The translations under genes were made by a program, and so were the position numbers. This document shows, piece by piece, positions 7,168 through 14,649 of a stretch of DNA of 25,564 nt (positions are counted from its first letter, which is position 1; each line of letters opens with the position of its first letter). Source of the stretch: Oscillospiraceae bacterium (GTDB lineage Bacteria; Bacillota; Clostridia; Oscillospirales; Ruminococcaceae); the NCBI GenBank assembly GCA_031253365.1, contig JAIRWE010000112.1, positions 1 to 25,564 on the forward strand. The letters are read 5' to 3'. The notes beneath the pieces were generated by a model, which was not told where the DNA came from, did not search any database, and saw only the letters and a list, made by a program, of their open reading frames with translations.

Positions 7168-8438
7168 GCGTCACGGACGACTTCCGTGCCGCCGACGTTC
7201 CTGACCGACAGAATATGGCAGGAGTCCGCGCCGAAAACCGTTTCCGTGTTCATCTTAAATTCTTTCAGCAGAATATACGGCACGAACGCCTGCACCGTCC
7301 CCGCGAAGCCGCCGCCGTGAACGCGGCAGGCGCCGTTTCGCTCCAGCGAGGCTTCCGCGATGTTCAGCCCTATTCCGAGGGGCTGGCTTTTTACGTTGTC
7401 GGGCGAGTATATATTTTGCAGATATTTGTACGAGCTGTTCCCCGACTCGTTGATATATCCCAAAAAAGCGGGGAAATCCCCGTTTTTCAGCGCGTGAACC
7501 AACTTGTCCACGCGGACGTTCTCGTCAAAGAAATGAAGGGAGCGCAGCACGGCGCGGTCGCCGAATTTGGCGCGCAGCGTATTCACGTTCAGTATAACGT
7601 CCTGCTTGCAGATTCTCCTCAAACAATCCACGCCGAAATGGGCGGCAATCCGCTTCATCTCGTCGGGAACCGCCGCGTAATCCGCGGTTAAGCCCTCGTG
7701 GGAGCCTTTCGTGTCGATGATGCACAGCGCGTGCCCGAACGACGAAAAATCGGCTTTCACGGTTTCGATAATCGGAACGGGTTCCTTGAAATCGACGGCG
7801 ACAAACCCGCCGACAGCCGACGCGATTTGGTCCATAAGCCCGCTCGGTTTCCCGAAATACTCGTTCTCGGCGACCCCCGCGATTTGCGCGATTCTCACGG
7901 GGTCCGTCTTGCCTTCGTTGAAAAGATGCGATAAAATCACGCCGACAAGCACTTCAAAAGCCGCCGAAGAGGACAGCCCCGAACCCTTTATCACCTTCGA
8001 CGTGGTATAAGCCTTGAAGCCGCCCGTTTTCAGCCCCGCTTCCTTAAAGCCCTTCGCCATGCCGCGTATTATGGCTTCCGACGTGTTTTTCTCGCCGCTT
8101 ACGGGTTCAAGGTTGTCGAGCCACACGTCGCTTTCCTCGAAGCCCTCGGACTTTATGACAATCTTGTTCGCTTCAATCGGTTCCGCCGCGGCTATTATGT
8201 CAAGGTTCACCGCCGCCGCCAGAACCTTTCCGCCGTTGTGGTCGGTGTGGTTGCCGCCCACCTCGGTTCTGCCGGGCGCGGAGAAAAACCTGAGCGGCGT
8301 TTCTTCCCTGCCGAAATGCTCCCTGTACAAAAACACAAGGTGTTCGTACCTCTCGCGCTGTCTTTCCGTTTCAGCCTCACGGTCGTGCGTGCCGTATGCG
8401 TAAAGCTCGTCCATACGGCAAACGGTCGGCGTGTGCAT
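7155..8438 (-). CDS. galK: Galactokinase
   Basis: The 427-residue GHMP-family kinase phosphorylates galactose at C1 with ATP. It shows the galactokinase signature region SAPGRTEVGGNHTDHNGG, the GHMP ATP-binding motif GSGLSSSAA, GKPSGLMDQIAS, and the C-terminal CRVHGGGFAGTVQAF. An in-frame TTG at 8462 overlaps the patB stop and would add eight residues; ATG 8438 is preferred because AGGGGG lies about eight bases upstream. It is the last gene of the trmFO-plsX operon, 20 bases after patB. A sugar kinase among lipid, tRNA and sulphur amino acid genes has no obvious pathway link; no galT or galE is in the window. Confidence 0.95.
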   Translation of the reverse strand: MHTPTVCRMDELYAYGTHDREAETERQRERYEHLVFLYREHFGREETPLRFFSAPGRTEVGGNHTDHNGGKVLAAAVNLDIIAAAEPIEANKIVIKSEGFEESDVWLDNLEPVSGEKNTSEAIIRGMAKGFKEAGLKTGGFKAYTTSKVIKGSGLSSSAAFEVLVGVILSHLFNEGKTDPVRIAQIAGVAENEYFGKPSGLMDQIASAVGGFVAVDFKEPVPIIETVKADFSSFGHALCIIDTKGSHEGLTADYAAVPDEMKRIAAHFGVDCLRRICKQDVILNVNTLRAKFGDRAVLRSLHFFDENVRVDKLVHALKNGDFPAFLGYINESGNSSYKYLQNIYSPDNVKSQPLGIGLNIAEASLERNGACRVHGGGFAGTVQAFVPYILLKEFKMNTETVFGADSCHILSVRNVGGTEVVRDAHNS

Positions 8439-8458
8439 GGTGAGAACCCCCTTTCCCG

Positions 8459-9631
8459 TCAACCCGCGAATTCCTTTTCCAGATTGCGTAAAGCCGCGTC
8501 AAGCACGCTCCTCGGACAGGCGACGTTTACGCGTTCAAACGTCGTCGCCCCGCTTTCGCCCGGCGCATAAAACATCGCCCCGCCGTCAAGCCAAAGCCCC
8601 GCCCCATGCGTCACGCGGCGGTCGAGTTCGTCCTGCGTCAGATTATATTCCGAAAAATCAAGCCAAAGCAGATACGTCCCCTCCGGTTCGACAAGCCTGA
8701 CCTTCGGCAACCGCTTTGACAAAAATTCACGGACGGCGTCTATGTTGCCCGATATGTATTCCTTCAGCCGCTCCAACCACTCGCCGCCCTTGGTATAGGC
8801 GCTCTTGCAGGCGGCAAGCCCGACGGTGTTAAGCTGGCTGTAACCGCTCCTCCTGATTTCCTCTTTGAAGGCGCGGCGCAGAGGGGCGTTCTTGATAAAG
8901 ACGTTCGCCGTTTGCAGCCCCGCCAGGTTAAAGCTCTTGCTCGGCGAGGAGGCGATTACCGCGTTTTCGTTGAGCGTCCCGAAGCACACGTGCTTATGCC
9001 CCTCCCAAATAAAATCGCAGTGAATTTCGTCGGAAACGATTGTCACGTCGTGTTTCGCGCAAATCCCGTTTAACGCTTCAAGCTCCGGCTTCGTCCACAC
9101 CCGCCCCACGGGGTTATGCGGACTGCACAGCAAAAACAGCTTCGCGCCGTCGGCTTTCCGCTCAAAATCCGCGAAGTCAATCGCGTATTTGCCGTCCTTG
9201 TACGTAAGCGGGTTTTGAAGCAGCTTTCTGCCGTTGTCGCGGATTATTTCAAAAAACGGGTAATACACGGGCGTTTGGATTAACACGCCGTCGCCGGACC
9301 GCGTAAAAGCGCGGACGGCGGTCGCCAAAGCGAAAACGACGCCGGGGGTTTTAACAATCTCGCTTTTGTTCGCCCGATAACCGAAACGCGAATCGAACCA
9401 GCCGTTCACGGCTTCGTAATAATCGTCCTTCGCCTCGGTGTAACCGAAAATCCCGTGCCTCACGACCCTTTCAATGTCCTCCAAAACCTCCGGGGCGGAC
9501 GGGAAATCCATATCCGCGACCCACATTGAAATCAGCTCCCCGTTTACGGGCATACCGCGTTCGGCGGCAAAGTCGTATTTCAGCGAATCGGTGTTCTTCC
9601 TGTCCGTAACGGCGTCGAAATCATATTTCAT
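8459..9631 (-). CDS. PatB/MalY-type cystathionine beta-lyase (PLP enzyme)
   Basis: The 390-residue protein is a fold-type I aminotransferase of the MalY/PatB group. It begins YDFDAVTDRKNTDSLKYD and ISMWVADMDFPSAPEV, typical of this group, and has the PLP lysine in SSPSKSFNLAGLQ, the substrate or cofactor region SPHNPVGRVW, and SDEIHCDFIW. Known members cleave cystathionine to homocysteine, pyruvate and ammonia, and often also desulfhydrate cysteine. The ATG overlaps the stop of the preceding trans-sulfuration gene as ATGA, so the two PLP enzymes are translationally coupled and probably act in succession on sulphur amino acids. An aminotransferase role cannot be excluded from sequence alone. 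Confidence 0.92.
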   Translation of the reverse strand: MKYDFDAVTDRKNTDSLKYDFAAERGMPVNGELISMWVADMDFPSAPEVLEDIERVVRHGIFGYTEAKDDYYEAVNGWFDSRFGYRANKSEIVKTPGVVFALATAVRAFTRSGDGVLIQTPVYYPFFEIIRDNGRKLLQNPLTYKDGKYAIDFADFERKADGAKLFLLCSPHNPVGRVWTKPELEALNGICAKHDVTIVSDEIHCDFIWEGHKHVCFGTLNENAVIASSPSKSFNLAGLQTANVFIKNAPLRRAFKEEIRRSGYSQLNTVGLAACKSAYTKGGEWLERLKEYISGNIDAVREFLSKRLPKVRLVEPEGTYLLWLDFSEYNLTQDELDRRVTHGAGLWLDGGAMFYAPGESGATTFERVNVACPRSVLDAALRNLEKEFAG

Positions 9632-10755
9632 TCCAAAGCCCTCTCCAAATCCGCGATGATGTCCTCCGCCGCCTCTATCCCCACCGACAGCCGAAGCAGC
9701 CTTTCGTCAATCCCGCGTGAAAGCCGCCGTTCAAGCGGAATGTCGGCGTGGGTCTGCGTGACGGGATAGGTTATCAGCGTTTCCACGCCGCCCAGCGATT
9801 CCGCGAACAAAATAAGCTCGACCTTGTTCAGGACGCTTTTCGCCGTTTCCTCGCTGTCAACCGAAAACGAAATCATGGAGCCGAAGCCGCTCGTCTGCCT
9901 TTTCGACAGTTCATAGGCGGGGTGTTCGGGCAGCCCGACATAATACACGGCGGTCACTTTCGGGTGATTTTTCAGCCGCCCGGCGATTTTCAGGGCGTTT
10001 TCCTGCGCCTTCTCCATACGAACGGCGAGGGTCTTAATCCCGCGCGTCACCAAAAAGGCGTCAAAGGGTGAAAGCACCGCCCCCGTGGTTTTCTGGATAA
10101 AGCGGAGTCTTTCGTAAGTCTCGCCGTCGGCGGCGACCAAAAAACCGCACAGCGTGTCGTTATGACCGCTCAGATATTTCGTGCCGCTGTGAACCACTAT
10201 ATCCGCCCCGAGTGAAATCGGGGCGCAGAAATAAGGCGTGAGAAAGGTGTTGTCCGCGATAAGCAGGGCGTTCGGCGCCATTTTCCTCATCGCCGCCAAA
10301 TCGGTGACTTTCATCATGGGGTTCGTCGGGGTTTCGACGAAAACGGCGCGGGTCTTGTCCGAAAGGGCGGACTTCACCGCCGCCGCGTCCGACGTGTCCG
10401 CGTATTTGACCGTTAAGCCGTTCTTGACCGAGATATTGTCGAACAGGCGGACTGTTCCGCCGTACAGGTCGTCGGTGGCGATGATTTCGTCGCCCGGGGA
10501 AAAAAGCTCCGTAAGCGCGTTGACGGCCGACATCCCGCTTGAAAACGCCAACGCCCCCGCCCCGCCTTCCAGGGCGCGCAGCAGGTTCTCGGCGTGTTCG
10601 CGCGTGGGGTTGCCGGAACGGGAATAGTCGTAGCCCGTGCTTTTCCCGACGGCGGGGTGGGCGAAAGTCGCGGTCTGGTATATGGGAACGGCGACCGCGC
10701 CCGTCGTTTGCGTCGCGTCCCTGACCGCGTGAACGCAAGCGGTTTCCGGTTTCAT
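9628..10755 (-). CDS. Trans-sulfuration PLP enzyme (cystathionine gamma-synthase / lyase family)
   Basis: The 375-residue protein belongs to the Cys/Met-metabolism PLP family. Motifs include VPIYQTATFAHP, YDYSRSGNPTR (phosphate-binding Tyr and Arg from the neighbouring subunit), SSGMSAVNA, ETPTNPMMKVTD, ADNTFLTPYF and the PLP lysine in HSGTKYLSGHNDT. The C-terminal SLGGVETLITYP and RLSVGIE are also typical. Family members include cystathionine gamma-synthase, cystathionine beta- and gamma-lyases and methionine gamma-lyase, which cannot be separated by eye. Coupling by ATGA overlap to the PatB/MalY beta-lyase suggests it supplies cystathionine as the gamma-synthase. It also overlaps the plsX stop as ATGA. 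Confidence 0.93.
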   Translation of the reverse strand: MKPETACVHAVRDATQTTGAVAVPIYQTATFAHPAVGKSTGYDYSRSGNPTREHAENLLRALEGGAGALAFSSGMSAVNALTELFSPGDEIIATDDLYGGTVRLFDNISVKNGLTVKYADTSDAAAVKSALSDKTRAVFVETPTNPMMKVTDLAAMRKMAPNALLIADNTFLTPYFCAPISLGADIVVHSGTKYLSGHNDTLCGFLVAADGETYERLRFIQKTTGAVLSPFDAFLVTRGIKTLAVRMEKAQENALKIAGRLKNHPKVTAVYYVGLPEHPAYELSKRQTSGFGSMISFSVDSEETAKSVLNKVELILFAESLGGVETLITYPVTQTHADIPLERRLSRGIDERLLRLSVGIEAAEDIIADLERALE

Positions 10756-11768
10756 AAACTTACCTCCCCGTTCGGCGCGGACGTTTCCCGTAGCTTCCGC
10801 GCGATTTCGTCTGTCGCGCCCGAGCCGGAAAAATCCATCGCCTGTTTTATCGCGTTCTTTACCGCCTTCGCGTCGCTTGAACCGTGCGCCTTTATGACCG
10901 GCTTGGCGGTTCCCAGAAGCGGCGAACCCCCGACCTCGCGGTAATCGGACTTCCTCGTCATGTTCCTGACGCCGCCCTTCACGAAAAGATAGCCCGCTTT
11001 CGAGGCGACGCTTTCGGTGAACAGGCTTTTAAGCGACATTTTCATAAACGCGCCCATACCCTCGACGGTTTTCAGATACACGTTGCCGGTAAAGCCGTCG
11101 GTCACGATTACGTCGCAACCCCCGACGGGAACGTCCCGCGCCTCCGTATTGCCGATAAAGTTGAGGGGGGCGGCTTTCAAAAGCGCGTAGGCGGCACATT
11201 CAAGCTCCCTGCCTTTTTCCTCCTCGGTGCCTATGTTCAGCAATCCCACGCGCGGATTCTCAATCCCCATGATTTTTTCGGCGTAAACGCCGCCCATTAT
11301 CCCGAATTGCAAAAGCATCTCCGGGCGGCATTGCGTATTCGCGCCGCCGTCAATCAGCAGATACCGCCCGACGACGCTCGGCATAATCGGCGCCAACGCG
11401 GGGCGTTTAACGCCCTTAATCCGCCCGATTACCATGCTGCCGCCCGCCATGAGCGCGGCGGTGCTGCCCGCGCTGACGAAAGCGTCGGCCTCGCCGCTTT
11501 TCACCAGACCGAAAGCCGTACCCATGGAGGTTTTCGACTTCGTCGTCCTTATGTCAAGGGGGTTGTCCTCCACCCCTATAACGCCGTCGGCGTCGGCAAT
11601 CGAAATGTTCCCGCGCGACAGCCCCAGCCCCGAAAAACGTGACAGCAACACCTTTTCGTCGCCGGTAACGACAATCTCCGCGCCGAACTCCTCGGCGGCG
11701 GCGGCACAGCCTTTCAGTATCTCGTCGGGGGCGTTATCCCCGCCGAACCCGTCAACCGCTATTTTCAC
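10752..11768 (-). CDS. plsX: Phosphate acyltransferase PlsX
   Basis: The 338-residue enzyme makes acyl-phosphate from acyl-ACP for the PlsY step of phosphatidic acid synthesis, at the inner face of the membrane. It shows the family start MKIAVDGFGGDNAP, DNPLDIRTTKSKTSMG, SAGSTAALMAGG, DGGANTQCRPEMLLQFG, and NIGTEEEKG near the middle, with VGGSPLLGTAKPVIKAHGSS towards the C-terminus. Length is normal. The start is GTG at 11768, overlapping the trmFO stop as GTGA. Usual neighbours in Bacillota (fabD, fabG, acpP) are missing, so the gene has been moved into a mixed operon. It is usually essential, which makes the preserved promoter in repeat copy A significant. Confidence 0.97.
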   Translation of the reverse strand: MKIAVDGFGGDNAPDEILKGCAAAAEEFGAEIVVTGDEKVLLSRFSGLGLSRGNISIADADGVIGVEDNPLDIRTTKSKTSMGTAFGLVKSGEADAFVSAGSTAALMAGGSMVIGRIKGVKRPALAPIMPSVVGRYLLIDGGANTQCRPEMLLQFGIMGGVYAEKIMGIENPRVGLLNIGTEEEKGRELECAAYALLKAAPLNFIGNTEARDVPVGGCDVIVTDGFTGNVYLKTVEGMGAFMKMSLKSLFTESVASKAGYLFVKGGVRNMTRKSDYREVGGSPLLGTAKPVIKAHGSSDAKAVKNAIKQAMDFSGSGATDEIARKLRETSAPNGEVSL

Positions 11769-13066
11769 AATGTTCTCCCTGTTTCAAAGCTTAAATCCGC
11801 CAAAGCGCGCTCCGCCAATTGTGCGTACCTTTCCCGCTTGCCTTTCACCGCGCGGTCGAGCGGCGGCAACAACCCCATGTTCGCGCCCATGGGCTGGAAG
11901 TTTTTGTTGCTTTCGTCGCTTATGTAACCCGCCAGCGCGCCAGTCATCGTCGTTTTCGGGAACGCGGGCGGAGTTTCCCCGCGCAAACGCGCCGCCAAAG
12001 CCAACCCCGCGGCAATTCCGCTCGCCGCGCTTTCCATGTACCCCTCCGCGCCCGTAATCTGCCCCGCGAAGAACACGTTCTCGGAGCCGCGCAGCATGAA
12101 GCTCCCGTCAAGCAATCGGGGGCTGTCGATGAAGGTGTTCCTGTGCATTACCCCGCAGCGGACGAAATCGGCGTTTTCAAGACCGGTTATCATCCGAAAG
12201 ACGCGCTTTTGTTCCCCGAACTTCAGATTAGTCTGGAAACCCACAAGATTATACATACTTCCGGCGGCGTTTTCCTTGCGAAGCTGTACGTTGGCGTAAG
12301 GCCGCCGCCCCGTTCGCGGGTCGGTCAAACCGACGGGCTTCATACACCCGAAGCGCAGGGAATCCGAACCGCGTTTCGCCAAAACCTCGACGGGCATACA
12401 GCCTTCGTAAAAAGCGCCGGCGGCGTCAAAATCGTGAAGCGGCGCGGTTTCAGCCGTAATCAGCGCGTTATAAAACGCCTCGTACTCGTCCTTGTTCAGG
12501 GGGCAGTTGACGTAATCGGCGCCGTCGTTGCCGTACCGCGACGCGAAAAAGGTTCTTTCAAAATCAATGCTTTGGGCGGTTATAACGGGAGCCGCCGCGT
12601 CATAAAAACTCAGAAGGCCGCCGCATCTTCGCTTAATCGCTTCCGCCAGCGAATCGCCCGTTAAAGGTCCCGTGGCGATGACCGCGTTCCCCGGCGGAAA
12701 ATCCGTAATCTCCCCCCGCGTGACTTTTATGTTTGAATCCGCTTCGATTCTCTCCGTCACCGCGTCCGAAAACGCCGTTCTGTCCACCGCCAAGGCGCCG
12801 CCCGCCTCAACCCTCGTAAGCCGCGCCGCTTCAAGTGTCACGGAACCCAGCAGCCGCATTTCCGCTTTCAGCAACCCCGCCGCGCTCGACAGCCTGTCCG
12901 ATTTCAGCGAGTTGGAACAGACAAGCTCGGCGAACCCCGCGTACTTATGCGCGGGGGAAAATTTCTGCGGCTTCATCTCGCAAAGCTCGACGCGAAAGCC
13001 CTTCCCCGACAAAACACAGGCGGCTTCGACCCCCGCCAGCCCGGCGCCTATAACGGTGACGGTCAT
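11765..13066 (-). CDS. trmFO: Folate-dependent tRNA (uracil-54-C5) methyltransferase TrmFO
   Basis: The 433-residue flavoprotein forms ribothymidine at tRNA position 54 using methylenetetrahydrofolate and FADH2, the route typical of Gram-positive bacteria. Seen are the FAD motif GAGLAGVEAA at 7-16, ELCEMKP, ELVCSNSLKSD with the conserved Cys, NVQLRKENAAGSMYNLVGFQT, RMITGLENADFVRCGVMHRNTFIDSP, and the C-terminal FAGQITGAEGYMESAASG. Length is as expected. ATG 13066 overlaps the stop of the DUF6440-like gene by four bases (ATGA), so translation of trmFO is coupled to it. Confidence 0.97.
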   Translation of the reverse strand: MTVTVIGAGLAGVEAACVLSGKGFRVELCEMKPQKFSPAHKYAGFAELVCSNSLKSDRLSSAAGLLKAEMRLLGSVTLEAARLTRVEAGGALAVDRTAFSDAVTERIEADSNIKVTRGEITDFPPGNAVIATGPLTGDSLAEAIKRRCGGLLSFYDAAAPVITAQSIDFERTFFASRYGNDGADYVNCPLNKDEYEAFYNALITAETAPLHDFDAAGAFYEGCMPVEVLAKRGSDSLRFGCMKPVGLTDPRTGRRPYANVQLRKENAAGSMYNLVGFQTNLKFGEQKRVFRMITGLENADFVRCGVMHRNTFIDSPRLLDGSFMLRGSENVFFAGQITGAEGYMESAASGIAAGLALAARLRGETPPAFPKTTMTGALAGYISDESNKNFQPMGANMGLLPPLDRAVKGKRERYAQLAERALADLSFETGRTL

Positions 13067-13386
13067 CGCCTGTCGCGCCTGCGCCGGTTTAACTCGGCTT
13101 TCAAGTCGTTCGCCAAAGGCTCGAACCCCTTTTTTTCGGCGACCGGCTTACCGTCCCTTGTAACCGCGGGCGTTCTGTGCGGCGACGCTTCCGCCTCGAC
13201 CCCCCATTTTTCAAAGGCGGGCAGCCCGTCCTCGCCGATAAGCGGCGTCAACCCGCCCGCGTACCCGCTTTCATGGAAAAGGTACAGCGCGCCCGTTTCG
13301 TTATCCCTGATGATTTTACAGCTTACCGCGAACCCCGCTTCCGTAAAAACAACCTCAAACCTTTTTTTCCTGTTCCTGTCCGTCAC
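13063..13386 (-). CDS. Small DUF6440-like protein, first gene of the trmFO-plsX operon
   Basis: The 107-residue protein begins TDRNRKKRFEVVFTE and contains IIRDNETGALYLF and SGYAGGLTPLI, which I recognise as the DUF6440 pattern (short Bacillota proteins, usually about 50-70 residues, function unknown). From about residue 60 onward it has an extra charged, probably disordered tail ending in an Arg-rich stretch. The start GTG at 13386 is preceded by a G-rich run that may serve as ribosome site. The promoter and the first 33 codons are the segment duplicated at 16085-16253, so this gene is the insertion target of the second RM system, yet it remains intact here. The ATGA overlap with trmFO makes it the operon leader. 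Confidence 0.8.
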   Translation of the reverse strand: MTDRNRKKRFEVVFTEAGFAVSCKIIRDNETGALYLFHESGYAGGLTPLIGEDGLPAFEKWGVEAEASPHRTPAVTRDGKPVAEKKGFEPLANDLKAELNRRRRDRR

Positions 13387-13455
13387 AGCCGCCCCCCCGC
13401 AATTCCGAAAAACCGTCTACGGCAATGATACATCAAAATCGCGAAATTGTCAAGG
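13289..13455. repeat. Long direct repeat, copy A (target duplication)
   Basis: This 167-bp segment recurs at 16085-16253 in the same orientation. By direct comparison I count three substitutions and one 2-base indel (next to a run of seven Cs). It covers the promoter, leader and first 33 codons of the DUF6440-like gene. Copy A joins the rest of that gene on its left and the AT-rich RM insert on its right. Confidence 0.95.
13425..13453 (-). promoter_or_regulatory. Sigma-A promoter of the DUF6440-trmFO-plsX-galK operon (copy A)
   Basis: On the minus strand TTGACA (13453-13448) is followed by 17 bases and TATCAT (13430-13425), a near-consensus housekeeping promoter. Transcription would start near 13418, about 32 bases before the GTG of the DUF6440-like gene. 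It is identical to the promoter in copy B. Confidence 0.85.
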
Positions 13456-13479
13456 CAATCGCGAAAATCGCGTTCAGAA

Positions 13480-13506
13480 TCAGCACTCTCACGAGATGAG
13501 TGCTAA
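13480..13506. promoter_or_regulatory. CIRCE element (HrcA operator)
   Basis: TCAGCACTC, nine bases, then GAGTGCTAA. The CIRCE consensus is TTAGCACTC-N9-GAGTGCTAA, so only one of 18 arm positions differs and the spacer is exactly nine. CIRCE normally precedes groES, dnaK or hrcA; none of these genes is present. Here it lies 24 bases inside the RM insert, between the operon promoter in copy A and the controller gene. Confidence 0.8.
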
Positions 13507-13580
13507 TTAAATTTTCTCATATGTTTTGCGACTTGTCAACGACTTGGCAGTAAAAAAAGTTGAAAAATTTATCGTGACGC

Positions 13581-13622
13581 GACTTATTGTATGTAGTAAT
13601 ATTGTGTTCAATGAGGTATGCT
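13581..13622 (+). promoter_or_regulatory. Candidate controller-protein operator and -10 box
   Basis: GACTTATTGT and AGTAATATTGT form two loosely related half-sites upstream of a TATGCT -10-like box at 13617-13622, and no good -35 is visible. Controller proteins of RM systems bind GACT/AGT-rich repeats overlapping the -35 of their own promoter. CGACTT also occurs twice further upstream (13528-13549). The assignment rests on position and weak similarity only. Confidence 0.35.
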
Positions 13623-13645
13623 ATTTTCAACAGGAGGTAAGCAAA

Positions 13646-13873
13646 ATGGATATAATTCGCGTATTTGGCACAAATCTTAGGCGTTATCGTAAAGAATTAG
13701 GGCTTTCCCAAGAAGCCTTTGCCGGTAAATGCGGTATGCACAGAACATACATAGGCGCAATAGAGTGTTTTCGGCGCAGTATAGCCCTTGAAAACATACA
13801 GCGTATTGCTGATGCTCTCGGTATTGAAGCGTACAAGTTGCTCATGGAGCAATCTGACAACGGAAGGAATTAA
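13646..13873 (+). CDS. RM controller (C) protein, XRE-type helix-turn-helix
   Basis: The 75-residue protein is almost entirely one helix-turn-helix domain: FGTNLRRYRKELGLSQEAFAGKCGMHRTYIGAIECFRRSIALENIQRIADALGI. Size, fold and position directly before a restriction gene fit the C proteins, which activate their own promoter and the endonuclease after a delay so that methylation comes first. The start ATG 13646 has a perfect AGGAGG eight bases upstream; an open frame further upstream lacks a ribosome site. Its stop lies four bases before the endonuclease ATG, so the two genes are cotranscribed. Confidence 0.92.
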   Translation: MDIIRVFGTNLRRYRKELGLSQEAFAGKCGMHRTYIGAIECFRRSIALENIQRIADALGIEAYKLLMEQSDNGRN

Positions 13874-13877
13874 TAAA

Positions 13878-14609
13878 ATGATTGAAACGTTAGCCGATTT
13901 TATACGTGAGTTTAATAAAATAAAAGCTATGGGTTGGATACTTACGCACCGTCCTGGACCAACAGGAATCGGGAAAACAGTCGAAGATTTATTAGGAATT
14001 CCTGAAAACAATTTTAATGAACCTGATTTTGGTGAATATGAATTAAAATCAGCGCGTACAGACTCTAGAAGTATGCTTACCATATTTACCCTCGCGCCAA
14101 AACCCGCAAAGTCAAATACAAAGTTGCGTTTAAAATATGGTTATTCAAGCTCCGCATACGACAACGACGAAAAAGTTTTGCACTCTACGCTTAACGCGGT
14201 AAAATTTACGCCTATTGTCGATACCAGGTATAAACTGAAAATAAAACTTAAAGACAAGCGCATCTATATCATTTCTGATACTGAAGCGGAAGATATATAT
14301 TGGGATAGGGAATCAATCCGAAAAGCCTTTAATAAAAAATACAAAAACAAATTTGTTTACGTTAAAGCCGATTCAAGAGGAAGCGGCAAAAATGAAGAGT
14401 TCAAATATTTATCAGCCGAAGCGGTATCCGGCTTTGATTATGATAGCTTGATTTCACTTTTAGAACAAGGAAAAATATATGTTGATTTAAGAATCGGTCA
14501 ATATCATAGTGGAAAAAATAAAGGAAAAACGCACGACCACGGAACAGGATTTAGAATTCGTGAACGTGACCAGCCGCTTTTGTTTAAGAACAGAGAAACA
14601 ATAGTATAG
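13878..14609 (+). CDS. MvaI/BcnI-family Type II restriction endonuclease
   Basis: The 243-residue protein resembles R.MvaI, a monomeric MutH-related nuclease. Family signatures are TGIGKTVEDLLG (29-40), PDFGEYELKS (49-58) containing the catalytic Asp50, Glu55 and Lys57, and the C-terminal DLRIGQYHSGKNKGKTHDHGTGFRI with the conserved HDHGT. Length equals that of MvaI (about 246). MvaI cuts CCWGG and BcnI cuts CCSGG; the site recognised here is likely of that type but cannot be read from the sequence. AAGGA at the end of the controller gene is the probable ribosome site. Very AT-rich codon use contrasts with the chromosome around it. Confidence 0.93.
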   Translation: MIETLADFIREFNKIKAMGWILTHRPGPTGIGKTVEDLLGIPENNFNEPDFGEYELKSARTDSRSMLTIFTLAPKPAKSNTKLRLKYGYSSSAYDNDEKVLHSTLNAVKFTPIVDTRYKLKIKLKDKRIYIISDTEAEDIYWDRESIRKAFNKKYKNKFVYVKADSRGSGKNEEFKYLSAEAVSGFDYDSLISLLEQGKIYVDLRIGQYHSGKNKGKTHDHGTGFRIRERDQPLLFKNRETIV

Positions 14610-14649
14610 AGAATTGAACGGTTGATTATGGTGTTTTCTGTTTTGCTAT

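Noticed and set aside
11765..13066. Phage or integrative element around the RM genes
   Set aside because: No integrase, transposase, tRNA-borne att site or phage structural gene is visible; the flanks are housekeeping operons.
13480..13506. CIRCE-like palindrome read as a terminator hairpin
   Set aside because: No T run follows on either strand in the right place, and the arms and spacer match the HrcA operator much better.
14610..14649. Terminator between the converging endonuclease and methyltransferase genes
   Set aside because: The 40 bases are T-rich but contain no stem of useful length.
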